A stretch of 64,000 bases of DNA, taken from NCBI RefSeq assembly GCF_043555835.1, contig NZ_JBIGHV010000001.1:884621-948620 (forward strand), given 5' to 3'. The notes under the pieces are model-generated. The model saw only the letters and a program-made list of their open reading frames with translations, had not been told where the DNA came from and did not search any database. The number at the start of each line of letters is the position of its first letter. The stretch's first letter is position 1. The stretch is from Pelomonas parva (lineage in GTDB: Bacteria; Pseudomonadota; Gammaproteobacteria; Burkholderiales; Burkholderiaceae_C). The translations under genes and the position numbers were made by a program. Below, in pieces: positions 19,833 to 27,777 of this stretch.

Positions 19833-21854
19833 TCAGCCCTTCAACATGCGCGCCGCCAGGTGGAATTCACGCCAGGCGGGTGCCGGCGCGTCCGGCGCGT
19901 AGCGCGAACGTTCCAGCTTCTCCAGCCACTGCGCGGCCGGCTCGGCTTTCTGGCCGTGCTGGCGGCGCAGCGTGCGCGCCCAGGCGGCCGGGCTCTCATG
20001 CGGCGGCACCGCCACGCCGGCCCGCGCCAGCAGCGCCGCGATGCGCGCCCGCTGCCGGCTCCAGGCGTCGTGCGGCCGGCTGCTCCAGCGTATCCAGGCC
20101 CAGGCGGCCAGCGTGAAGGCGAGGATGACGCCGGCCAGCGCCTGGCCCAGGCCGGTCCAGTCGGGGCGCTCGAAGCCGAGCTTCTTCATCAGGTCGAACT
20201 GGTTCTGGCGCGAATAGTTCAGCACCAGTTGCTGCCAGCGGTTGTTGATGGCCTCCCAGCCGCCGCGCATCGCCCGCCACAGCGTCGGGTTGAGCTGGCC
20301 GATGACGCCCGGCTGCGGCTGCAGGGCCAGGCCTTGCGTGACGCGGTTGGGCGCGACGGCGGCGGTGGGGTCGCTGCGCAGCCAGCCCCGGCCCTCCACC
20401 CAGTACTCGGCCCAGGCATGGGCGTTGGCATTGCGCACGATGAGGTAGCCGTCCTGCGGCTCGGCGTCCCAGCCCTGGAAGCCGGTGACGATGCGGGCCG
20501 GCACGTCCATGGCACGCATCAGCACGACAAAGGCCGACGCGAAGTGCTCGCAGAAGCCCAGCCGCCGGTCCAGCCAGAACTCATCGATGACGTGAGGCGA
20601 TTCCTCGCCATAGCGGCCGGGGGCCAGCGTGTAGGTGAAGTCGTTGGCACGCACGTGCTCAAGCAAGGCGGCGGCGAGGGCCTGCGCGCGCGCGCCCGGC
20701 GCCAGGCCGGCAAAGCGCGGCTCGGCGGCCAGTTGCTGCGCCCAGGCCAGGCTGCGCGGGTTCTGGCCGCGCGGCAGCTCCAGGTCGCGTGCCTGGTGCA
20801 GCCGCATGCGGTTCAGGCCGGCCTGCCAGTCGACATGGGCGCTGGCGGTCAGCCGCAGCCGCTCGGTGATGGGGCGCGGCGCCAGCCACTGCAGTTCGGG
20901 GCCGCGCATCAGCGTCAGGTCGGGCAGCGGCAGCTCGCCGCCAACGTTGCCGGGGCTCATCTCCAGCAGTGGCAGCACGGGGATGCGCAACGGCTCCAGC
21001 GTCATCTCGTAGCGCAAGGCCGGGCCGGCCGTGGCCAGCTCGTCGCGGCCGCGCAGCCAGTTCTGGTTGGGGCGGTTGTCGGGCGCGCGCCAGGTCTTGC
21101 CATCGAAGCGTGTCAGCACGGGGCCGCGAAAGTAGCGCTGGTCGGGTGGCGGCGCGGCACCCTCGAACTTCACGCGCAGCGCGATGCTGTCGTCGTTGGC
21201 GATCTCGCTCATCGCCCCGAACTCCATCTGGTTGGACAGGCCCGTCTTGCCGATGCTCTCGGTCGGCACGCCCCATAACGGCGCGATGCGCGGGAACAAG
21301 ACGAACAGCAGCACCATGACCGGCAGGCCCAGCGCCGTCGTGCTGGCCGCGCGTCGCGCCGCGATGGCGATGCTGGGCACGCCCGTGGGCATCTGCGCCA
21401 GCACGACGGCCGCCAGCAGCCCCCACAGCGACAGCAGCGCGCCCGCCGCCGTCAGCAGCGACTGCGAGTACAGGAACTGCGTCAGCACCAGGAAGAAGCC
21501 AAGGAAGAACACGACGAAGGCGTCGCGGCGGGCGCGCAGCTCCAGCGTCTTCAGCGCCATCAGCACCGTCAGCAGCGTGATGCCGGCCTCGCGGCCCACC
21601 AGCGTGCGGAAGGTCAGCCAGGTCAGCGCGGCGTAGATGAGGGCGATGGCGAACAGCGCCCAGCGGCTGGGCAGCGGTCGCTGGCGCCAGGCGATGTGGC
21701 CGCGCCACAGCAGCACCAGGCCGGTCAGCGCCGTGGCCCACAGCGGCAGGTGGCTGGCATGCGGCGCCATGACGGCGGTGATGACGCCGAGCAGGAAGAG
21801 GCTGTCGCGGGTGTCGCGAGGCAGGCGCTCCCACCACACTTGGATTGCGTTCAT
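19833..21854 (-). CDS. TgpA-type transglutaminase-domain membrane protein (DUF3488/DUF4129)
   Basis: The 673-residue protein has an N-terminal block of about six membrane helices (residues 15-200, DUF3488). A periplasmic transglutaminase-core domain follows, with the Cys of RRLGFCEHFASAFV, the His of NANAHAWAEYWVEG and the Asp of WLRSDPTAA as the catalytic triad. One further helix (about residues 565-590) and a C-terminal DUF4129-like tail complete it. P. aeruginosa TgpA has this arrangement and is essential there. The ATG overlaps the DUF58 stop by four bases (ATGA). The third partner, MoxR, lies elsewhere in the window. Confidence 0.93.
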   Translation of the reverse strand: MNAIQVWWERLPRDTRDSLFLLGVITAVMAPHASHLPLWATALTGLVLLWRGHIAWRQRPLPSRWALFAIALIYAALTWLTFRTLVGREAGITLLTVLMALKTLELRARRDAFVVFFLGFFLVLTQFLYSQSLLTAAGALLSLWGLLAAVVLAQMPTGVPSIAIAARRAASTTALGLPVMVLLFVLFPRIAPLWGVPTESIGKTGLSNQMEFGAMSEIANDDSIALRVKFEGAAPPPDQRYFRGPVLTRFDGKTWRAPDNRPNQNWLRGRDELATAGPALRYEMTLEPLRIPVLPLLEMSPGNVGGELPLPDLTLMRGPELQWLAPRPITERLRLTASAHVDWQAGLNRMRLHQARDLELPRGQNPRSLAWAQQLAAEPRFAGLAPGARAQALAAALLEHVRANDFTYTLAPGRYGEESPHVIDEFWLDRRLGFCEHFASAFVVLMRAMDVPARIVTGFQGWDAEPQDGYLIVRNANAHAWAEYWVEGRGWLRSDPTAAVAPNRVTQGLALQPQPGVIGQLNPTLWRAMRGGWEAINNRWQQLVLNYSRQNQFDLMKKLGFERPDWTGLGQALAGVILAFTLAAWAWIRWSSRPHDAWSRQRARIAALLARAGVAVPPHESPAAWARTLRRQHGQKAEPAAQWLEKLERSRYAPDAPAPAWREFHLAARMLKG

Positions 21855-22834
21855 GCTTTGAAGTCCGCCAGCAGTTCCAGGCAGGCCTGGCGGTGCGCCG
21901 CGCCCAGCGACGGCGCCAGCTCGCGGCCGGCCAGGCGCAGGCCGTAGGGCTGGCTCTGGCGCTCGGCGGCCAGCACCCAGGCGGTCAGGCGGGACAGCCG
22001 CGCCTCCACGTCGCGGCCCTGCGTGTCGCGCCAGTCCAGCCACAGGTCTTTCGCCAGCGGCGCCTCGGTCTCGCGCACCCACAGCGGCAGGCCCTGGTCC
22101 AGCGCCAGGGCGGACTTGCGCCACAGGATCTGCTTCATCGAGTCGCCCCGGCGGTAGCTGCGCACGCCGGAGAAGTCCGTGCCGCTGGGTGACTGACGGG
22201 TGGACGCCGCCTCGGCGCTGCCGGCCTCCGCCTGCGTCGGGAACGGGGCGAGCACCGCTTCAGCCTGCGGGTAGACCCAGACCTTGCTGGCCGGCCGCCA
22301 GTAGCTCCAGGCGCGGAAGAAGCCGAGCGGGAAGCGGGTCGTCACGACCAGCCGTGGCAGCTCGCGCAGGCCGCGCTTCAGCGCCGGCAGGCGCAGGCGC
22401 AGCACCGCGTGGCCCAGGGCCGGCACGTCCACCCAGGCGGGCTCGCTGAGGCCGCTGTCGAGCTGGGCGCTGACGGCGATGCCAAAGCGCGCCTTGCCCG
22501 GGTTGTGCAGGCGCAGCTCCAGCGTGAACTCGTCGCCGGCATGCACGCCGTCGGGCGCCCGCAAGTCCATCTGCAGGCCGCGCAGGTTGGCGTGCGTGGT
22601 GTGCATGGAGGCCAGCCCCGCGCCGGTCAGCGCGAAGGTCAGCGCATAGCCCAGGCTCAGCTGCTCGTTGATGGACGCGACCAGCAGCACGCCCAGCGTG
22701 CCGCAGAAGGCCAGGCCCGCGAGCGTGGGGACGATGTAGACGTTGCGCTGGGTGGTGCTGTGCGTGTCCGCCACGGGCTGGCGGGCTTGCCACCAGAACT
22801 GCCAACGACGGCGCATGACGTTGAAAACTGCCAT
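21851..22834 (-). CDS. DUF58 domain-containing protein
   Basis: The 327-residue protein has two N-terminal membrane helices (about residues 33-50 and 55-80) and then a soluble region with the DUF58 core SGTDFSGVRSYRRGDSMKQILWRKSA, which borders a von Willebrand-factor-A-like fold. DUF58 proteins work with MoxR ATPases and TgpA-like membrane proteins. It is coupled to the transglutaminase gene by an ATGA overlap. A later ATG (22816, MRRRWQFWW) could be the true start. The upstream neighbour is an unrelated pectinesterase rather than moxR. Confidence 0.93.
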   Translation of the reverse strand: MAVFNVMRRRWQFWWQARQPVADTHSTTQRNVYIVPTLAGLAFCGTLGVLLVASINEQLSLGYALTFALTGAGLASMHTTHANLRGLQMDLRAPDGVHAGDEFTLELRLHNPGKARFGIAVSAQLDSGLSEPAWVDVPALGHAVLRLRLPALKRGLRELPRLVVTTRFPLGFFRAWSYWRPASKVWVYPQAEAVLAPFPTQAEAGSAEAASTRQSPSGTDFSGVRSYRRGDSMKQILWRKSALALDQGLPLWVRETEAPLAKDLWLDWRDTQGRDVEARLSRLTAWVLAAERQSQPYGLRLAGRELAPSLGAAHRQACLELLADFKA

Positions 22835-22897
22835 GGGCGGCAGGATACGTGCGGTTGCTTCCTGCGCGCCGACGGAGGGGTGCTTGCAGCCGCTACT

Positions 22898-24040
22898 TCA
22901 GGGGGCCGCACCGGCGCCGGTGTTCATGTGTTCGGCCAGCCGCCGGTTGCCGGCGCTACCGTAGTTGACCTTGTTGCTGCTGTTCCAGTCGGCCCAGGGC
23001 GCGGCCTTCTTGATATGGCCGCCCACGGCCACCTCGCGCACGATCATCTGGCCGGTGGTGGACCCGTTCTGCGGCCACTGGCGCGCGAACGACACGCTGT
23101 TGCTGCCGCCCGTGGTCGTGAACGAGCCGCCCTTGAACAGGAAACCCTTGTTGCCGATCACATGGCTGGGCGCGGCGATGACGCCGGTGCTGGTGCGGGC
23201 GTTCGTGTAGCGCACCTCGCAGGCGTCGAACACGGCGGTCATGTCGCCGAAGATGAAGTCGATGTCGCCCTGGATGAAGCTGTTGCGCACATAGGTGCGC
23301 TTGCCGGAGCCGGCCAGCCACAGCGTGTCCTGGTTGCCCAGCAGGCGCACGGTGTCCAGCGTCACCTGGTCACCGCCGTTGTTCAGGTAGGCCACGGCCT
23401 GGTGCTGGCCGTTGGCCGCCGCGTTGTTCTCGCCGTAGGTGTTCTGGATGGTGAGGTTCTTGATCTGCAGCTGGCTGGCGTAGCTGACGACGGTGCCCGT
23501 GCAGTTGGTGCCCAGCGTGCTGCGGCCGCCGCAGTCGTTGTAGTAGGCGCTGACCCGGCTGGGCGCGCTGCTGCCGAAGTTGGCCGCGTTGCCCACGGCG
23601 GTCTTGAACGCCGAGCCGGTCATCGCGTAGTGCGCGCCGAGCTGCAGCACCACGCCGGTCTGGCTGTCGCCATAGATCGTCAGCGGCACGCCCGACGGAA
23701 TGACGACCAGCCCGGTGTAGGTGCCGGCCTTGATCTGGATGTACTTGCGCGTGCTGCCGCCTGCGGCGATGGCCGCGTTCACCGCCGCCTGCACGGTCTT
23801 GTACGTGCCGCTGGGGCTGACGACGTAGTCGCCGGTGCTCTTGGTGCCCACGGTGCCGGGGCTCCAACTGCCGAGGAAGCTGGCCAACGTGTAGCTGCCT
23901 TGTTCAGATGCCGACAGCTGCGGGCGCGTGGCGGTGGACGTGGCGGCCCAGGCCGGCAGCGCGGCCGATACGGCAAGGGCCAGCACGGCGTGGCGGCACA
24001 GCACGCGGGAGATGGGGGCGAAGGCGAGGTTGGCAGTCAT
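22898..24040 (-). CDS. Pectinesterase (carbohydrate esterase family 8)
   Basis: The 380-residue protein has a signal peptide (about residues 1-32, ending PAWA) and a right-handed beta-helix pectin methylesterase domain. Diagnostic motifs are YKTVQAAVNAA, YIQIKAGTY, LGNQDTLWLAGSGKRTYVRN (catalytic Asp of QDTL), GDIDFIFGDMTAVFD (nucleophile Asp of DFIFG) and FARQWPQ, where the substrate-binding Arg is expected. It removes methyl groups from plant pectin outside the cell. There is no pectate lyase or transporter beside it. The ATG at 24040 precedes the signal peptide; the ribosome site is weak. Confidence 0.93.
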   Translation of the reverse strand: MTANLAFAPISRVLCRHAVLALAVSAALPAWAATSTATRPQLSASEQGSYTLASFLGSWSPGTVGTKSTGDYVVSPSGTYKTVQAAVNAAIAAGGSTRKYIQIKAGTYTGLVVIPSGVPLTIYGDSQTGVVLQLGAHYAMTGSAFKTAVGNAANFGSSAPSRVSAYYNDCGGRSTLGTNCTGTVVSYASQLQIKNLTIQNTYGENNAAANGQHQAVAYLNNGGDQVTLDTVRLLGNQDTLWLAGSGKRTYVRNSFIQGDIDFIFGDMTAVFDACEVRYTNARTSTGVIAAPSHVIGNKGFLFKGGSFTTTGGSNSVSFARQWPQNGSTTGQMIVREVAVGGHIKKAAPWADWNSSNKVNYGSAGNRRLAEHMNTGAGAAP

Positions 24041-24239
24041 GCGCTGATGTCTCGTTGTTGTATGCGGGGCCCGGGGATCGGGGGCGGCACACACCAACGT
24101 GCTGCGCCGCAGGGCGCACAGGCTGACGTGCAGGAACAGTCCCTGGGGATGCAGACGCCAGGGCGGCCGCGATTCTGCAAGCGGCCTGGCCGAGCGCGCC
24201 TCATGGGTTTCCCGCTTACGGGCCGGCGGCCGCCCGCCG

Positions 24240-25346
24240 ATGCTGCGCCGCGTGAAACGACGCACCGGCATGCTGGCGACGCTCGGCGGCCTGCTGGCGG
24301 CCGTGGCGGCGTTGTGGGTGGCCCTGCCGCACCAGGCCCCAACTGACAGCGTGCCCGGCGCGACGGCCGCCGTGCTGCCCCGGCCTGCCGCTGTGTTGGC
24401 GGTTCCTGCTGCCGCGCCCGCAATGCGCCCGACTGCGGCGGCGCCGGTGGATGCCGTGCACGAGCTATGCGGCACCGGCCGCATGCCGCTGCGCAACGCG
24501 GGCGGCGCCGGTGCCGATGCCTTCGAGAACCTGCCCGACCCCCTCGGCCGCCTGGCGCTGCAGGAGCTGCGGGAACGGCTGGTTCACATGCTGACCCTGG
24601 GCGACGCCCGCCAGCGCGTGGCCGCCTGGCGCCTGCGCCAGCCCGACGCCGCCGACCCAGCCGCGCAAACCGCGTGGGCGGCGGGCCTGCTGGCCGAAGC
24701 GCATGCCGGCGGTGATGCCCAGGCCTTGCGCTGGGCCACCGCCGCCTGCGGCCACACCGAGCACGCCCCACGCTGCCGCCGCGACCTGGCCCTGGCGCGC
24801 ACGCGGGCCGAGCCCGACAACGGCCTGCACTGGCTCGAATGGGCGCAGGAGGCTGGCAGCGAGCCGCTGCAGCACGCGGCCTGGCTGGGCGCGCTGCGCG
24901 CACGGCGCTGGCACGAGCATCCCGTGGGCCTCACGGCCGTCACGCAGGCGGCACTGGCCGCCATGCAGCCGGTGCCGCCCGCCTACCTGCGCAGCCGGCT
25001 GGCGCGCGAGACGCTGGGCCACGACGCCGCCCAGGCACCCGAGGGCTTCGCGTGGCTGGATCAGCAATGCGCACGGCAGCTTGGCGACTGCGCGCAGGTG
25101 GCCGAGCGCATGGCGGGTGAGGCGGATTCGGCCGCACTGCTGCAGCAGGCGGCAGCCCTGGGCCAGCAGGCGGGTTGGAGCGAGGCGCGCTTGCAGGCGC
25201 TGGCGGCCACCACGCAGGCCTTCCATGCGCAGCTGCCGGCGTGGCATGAAGCCGCGGGCGCCTCGCTGGCCTGCGCTGCAGCCGAACCGCAGCTTGCCCA
25301 TGTCGAGGCGGTGGCGCGCCGGGGCGAGGTGCCCCGCACCCGCTAA
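24240..25346 (+). CDS. Hypothetical membrane-anchored or secreted protein
   Basis: A 368-residue protein I do not recognise. After a basic N-terminus (MLRRVKRRTG) there is one hydrophobic segment (about residues 11-30), which is either a signal peptide or an anchor. The rest is Ala-, Arg- and Leu-rich and mostly helical, with scattered Cys (HELCGTG, TAACGHTEHAPRCRRD, DQQCARQLGDCAQ) suggesting periplasmic disulfides and possibly short helical repeats. A GTG at 24252 is an alternative start. It is divergent from the pectinesterase and convergent with the ParB-like gene. Confidence 0.65.
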   Translation: MLRRVKRRTGMLATLGGLLAAVAALWVALPHQAPTDSVPGATAAVLPRPAAVLAVPAAAPAMRPTAAAPVDAVHELCGTGRMPLRNAGGAGADAFENLPDPLGRLALQELRERLVHMLTLGDARQRVAAWRLRQPDAADPAAQTAWAAGLLAEAHAGGDAQALRWATAACGHTEHAPRCRRDLALARTRAEPDNGLHWLEWAQEAGSEPLQHAAWLGALRARRWHEHPVGLTAVTQAALAAMQPVPPAYLRSRLARETLGHDAAQAPEGFAWLDQQCARQLGDCAQVAERMAGEADSAALLQQAAALGQQAGWSEARLQALAATTQAFHAQLPAWHEAAGASLACAAAEPQLAHVEAVARRGEVPRTR

Positions 25347-25356
25347 CGCGCGAGGC

Positions 25357-26178
25357 TCAGAACGGCGAGGGTTCGCCCGCGTCGCCCGCCCGAAGCGCGG
25401 CCAGCTCCTGCCGCAGCGCCGCGTTCTCGGCCTCGAGGGTGGCCACGCGCAGGCGCAGCGATTCGACCGTCTGCTCAGGCGCAGCTGCTGCCGCCTCGGT
25501 CGCCTGCGAGCCAGCCTCCGGGCTCGGCGCCGGCGCCCTGCGCTTGGCCTCGCGCACCCGCTTGGCCGCCTGCTTGAGCTCGTCCGCCCCGGCCGCAGCC
25601 GCAGCCGCCTGTTCCTCGGCCGGCAAGGTGGCCACGGCCGCCGCAGCGTTGATGGACACGGTGCCGGCCTTCACCGCCGCCACCAGCTCGGGCGCGCCCT
25701 GCTTCTGGATCTTCTCGATCAGCACGACCTGGCTGCTGCTGATCCGCGCGGCCTTGGCCAGCGCCTCGCGGGTTTCAAGCGCCGTCGCGTCCGGCACCTC
25801 GGGTGGGGCCTCGGCCACCGGCAGCGCGGCCGCCACGGCGGCGCTGCGGGCGCGCCGCTCGGCCACGATCTCGCGCTTGCGCAGCGCCAGGACCCCGCGC
25901 TGAAAGTCAGAGATGCTGCGCCGCCCCAGGTGCTGGTCGATCATCCACAGGTGCACGTCCTCCATGGACTTGAAGCGCGTGTTCTGCACCGTCTGGAACG
26001 GCAGCCCATGCTTGCTGCAGATGCCGTAGCGGTTGTGCCCGTCCACCAGCACATCGCCCCACAGCACCAGCGCATCGCGGCAGCCCTCGGCCAGGATGCT
26101 GCGCTCCAGCGCTTCATGCTCCTCCGGCGTCAACGGGTCGATGTAGGCCTTGAGTTCTTCGTTGACGACGATGTGCAT
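25357..26178 (-). CDS. ParB/Srx-nuclease-fold N-terminal domain protein with coiled coil
   Basis: The 273-residue protein begins with a ParB-like region: ELKAYIDPLTPEEHEALERSILAEGCRDALVLW, then VLVDGHNRYGIC, in which the GHNR box is the ParB/Srx signature. A helical segment follows (ISDFQRGVLALRKREI), then a helix-turn-helix-like stretch (TREALAKAARISSSQVVLIEKI). An Ala-rich linker leads to a C-terminal coiled coil (SLRLRVATLEAENAALRQEL). No ParA is adjacent. Similar lone proteins occur on phages, plasmids and integrative elements as transcription regulators. It lies just upstream of an integron-like cassette, in a patch that looks acquired. Confidence 0.75.
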   Translation of the reverse strand: MHIVVNEELKAYIDPLTPEEHEALERSILAEGCRDALVLWGDVLVDGHNRYGICSKHGLPFQTVQNTRFKSMEDVHLWMIDQHLGRRSISDFQRGVLALRKREIVAERRARSAAVAAALPVAEAPPEVPDATALETREALAKAARISSSQVVLIEKIQKQGAPELVAAVKAGTVSINAAAAVATLPAEEQAAAAAAGADELKQAAKRVREAKRRAPAPSPEAGSQATEAAAAAPEQTVESLRLRVATLEAENAALRQELAALRAGDAGEPSPF

Positions 26179-26381
26179 GGAGCCAGGGGCGGGGTGGGCA
26201 AAAGGGGGCGGATTCTAGAGTTCGGGGTGAGTGCGATGGGTTGTGAAGCCTGGCGCCGGCCGGCGCGGTCTCTGATCACCGTTGGGTTGCCGTCGCGTCG
26301 GGATTCCAACGGACGCCCTGATCGCGTGCTCAAATGTTGGGCAGAAATCGTTAACGGTCCACCGATAACAAGTTAAAGCGC

Positions 26382-26768
26382 ATGTTTCGCTGCCCACACT
26401 GTCAACAGTTAGGCCTGCGTGGATTGGAGTTGGCGCTGTCTGCCTCATGGGCGCCCGCTCGTTGCCTGCTGTGTCGCAAGCAGGCGCATACGAGCGAAGC
26501 TATCCGTTTCGCGTCGCATCTGGCCTCTCATCTTGTGCTCTACGTCTCGGTAGGTCTCGCTATGTACTTGTGGAGTTGGTGGCCATTCGCCATTTTGCCG
26601 CTCGTTCTTGTCGGATTCCCATTAGCCGCACTGGCCGTTCCTGCCATTCCTACCACGCCCCAGCGCGTGCACAGGGCGCGTTGGCTCAATCGCGCGCTTC
26701 TTGTCATGGTGGTTGCAGCTATCGCCTATGCAGGAATCACTGATCCGTCGTCGCATGCTGCGCTTTAA
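26382..26768 (+). CDS. Small zinc-ribbon membrane protein (cassette gene)
   Basis: The 128-residue protein has an N-terminal zinc-ribbon-like motif (MFRCPHCQ, then ARCLLCRK: two CxxC pairs) followed by hydrophobic segments at about residues 48-62, 66-86 and 103-120. Proteins of this build (zinc ribbon plus two or three helices) are common as integron cassette genes and have no known function. The start ATG is only a few bases after the cassette boundary, so it probably depends on an outside promoter. Codon use differs from flanking genes, with more A/T-ending codons. Confidence 0.75.
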   Translation: MFRCPHCQQLGLRGLELALSASWAPARCLLCRKQAHTSEAIRFASHLASHLVLYVSVGLAMYLWSWWPFAILPLVLVGFPLAALAVPAIPTTPQRVHRARWLNRALLVMVVAAIAYAGITDPSSHAAL

Positions 26769-26813
26769 CCACTTGCTGCAGCGGACGGCTTCGCCGTCCG
26801 CTGAGCGCAAACG
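26760..26813 (+). repeat. attC recombination site
   Basis: From the 5' end: R'' core GCGCTTTAAC; an L'' arm containing TTGC; a perfect 10-bp hairpin (AGCGGACGGC, loop TTC, GCCGTCCGCT; 26780-26802); an L' arm containing GCAA; and the crossover G before TT. The size (about 54 bp integrated), the imperfect outer arms and the perfect inner stem match attC architecture. Confidence 0.65.
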
Positions 26814-26893
26814 TTGACCGGTTGTATCCAACAGGCCTGATGGCTCTGCGCAAACTTCCGCTCGGTGCCGTTCGCTACCAGCCGTCAGCCGCC

Positions 26894-27640
26894 TCAACCC
26901 AGCGCCCGATCCAGATGGGTATAGCCCCCATCCACAAACACCCACTGCCCCGTCGTGTGCCCCGCTCGCTCTGAAAGCAGAAAAGCCACCGTGTCGGCGA
27001 TCTCGTCAGCCGTCGTCAAGCGCTGCCCCAGCGGAATACGCCGGGCAATGTCGGCGAGCTGAGTTGCAGGGTCGGGGAAGCCGTCCAGCCACAGCTGGTA
27101 CAGCGGCGTCATGACCTCGGCTGGCACCACCGCGTTGACGCGGATGCCGTCCTGGCGCAACGCAGCGGCCCATTCGCGGGTGAGGGACAGCAGCGCACCT
27201 TTCGATGCCGTATAGCCACTCGTGCCGCCCTGCCCCGTCACGGCCGTCTTGGACGAGATGTTGACGATGCTGCCGCGCGTGGCCTTCAGCGCTGGCATGC
27301 AGAGGTGGGCCAGCAGGTAGGCGTGGACGAGGTTGCGTTCCAGCGAGGCGCGGAAGGCGGCCGGCCCGGCGTCCAGGCCGACGCCGTCGTTGACGCCGGC
27401 GTTGTTGACCAGGCCGTGGATGGCGCCGAAGTCGGCCAGCGTGGCGTCCACGGCGGCGCGGACGGCGGCTTCGTCCTCCAGCTCCAGCTCGACATGGCGT
27501 GCCGCGTGCTCCGCAGTCGTGCCACGGCCGAGGCTGATGGGCACGGCGCCTTCACGCGTCAGCGCTGCGCAGATGGCCGCGCCGATGCCGGCACCGCCGC
27601 CGGTGACGATGAAGACCTTGCCGCTGAGTCCGAGGTCCAT
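26894..27640 (-). CDS. Short-chain dehydrogenase, probable L-fucose dehydrogenase
   Basis: The 248-residue classical SDR has the NAD(P)-binding motif TGGGAGIG, NNAG, the catalytic Ser in NISSK and YTASK (Tyr and Lys). The C-terminal end GQWVFVDGGYTH is typical. Being at the end of an L-fuconate gene cluster, it probably oxidises L-fucose (or a similar 6-deoxy or pentose sugar) to the lactone, the first step of the non-phosphorylated pathway. The specificity is inferred from context. The ATG at 27640 starts the conserved MDLGLSGKV. A REP-like inverted pair separates it from the dehydratase upstream. Confidence 0.85.
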   Translation of the reverse strand: MDLGLSGKVFIVTGGGAGIGAAICAALTREGAVPISLGRGTTAEHAARHVELELEDEAAVRAAVDATLADFGAIHGLVNNAGVNDGVGLDAGPAAFRASLERNLVHAYLLAHLCMPALKATRGSIVNISSKTAVTGQGGTSGYTASKGALLSLTREWAAALRQDGIRVNAVVPAEVMTPLYQLWLDGFPDPATQLADIARRIPLGQRLTTADEIADTVAFLLSERAGHTTGQWVFVDGGYTHLDRALG

Positions 27641-27669
27641 GTCAGCGGCCCAAAGACTGAACACAGCCG

Positions 27670-27761
27670 GTAGGGCGCGTCGCGACCCGCCGTTCGATGG
27701 CGACAACCCGACACGCGCGCCTCGATTCCGCAACCAAACGGCGGGTCATGACCCGCCCTAC
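27670..27761. repeat. Inverted pair of REP-like palindromes
   Basis: Two 23-bp copies in opposite orientation (27670-27692 and 27739-27761) share GTAGGGCG-N-GTC and GACCCGCCG-type ends. The second contains a perfect 18-bp palindrome, GGCGGGTCATGACCCGCC (27740-27757). The pair lies between fuconate dehydratase and the SDR gene. Confidence 0.8.
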
Positions 27762-27777
27762 GGGGTTGGTTTTCATC

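Larger units (their letters stand above)
26373..26813 (+). mobile_element. Integron-type gene cassette (single, no integrase nearby)
   Basis: A 441-bp unit begins inside G^TTAAAGCGC (26372-26381) and ends at the G of ACG^TTGACC (26813). Its first ten bases with the preceding G are the exact reverse complement of GCGCTTTAAC at 26760-26769. That is what is expected for the R' and R'' core sites, which would pair once the cassette is circular. One ORF fills it and its stop codon lies inside R''. Base use is visibly richer in A+T than in the neighbours. The boundaries are inferred from the core sites. Confidence 0.65.
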
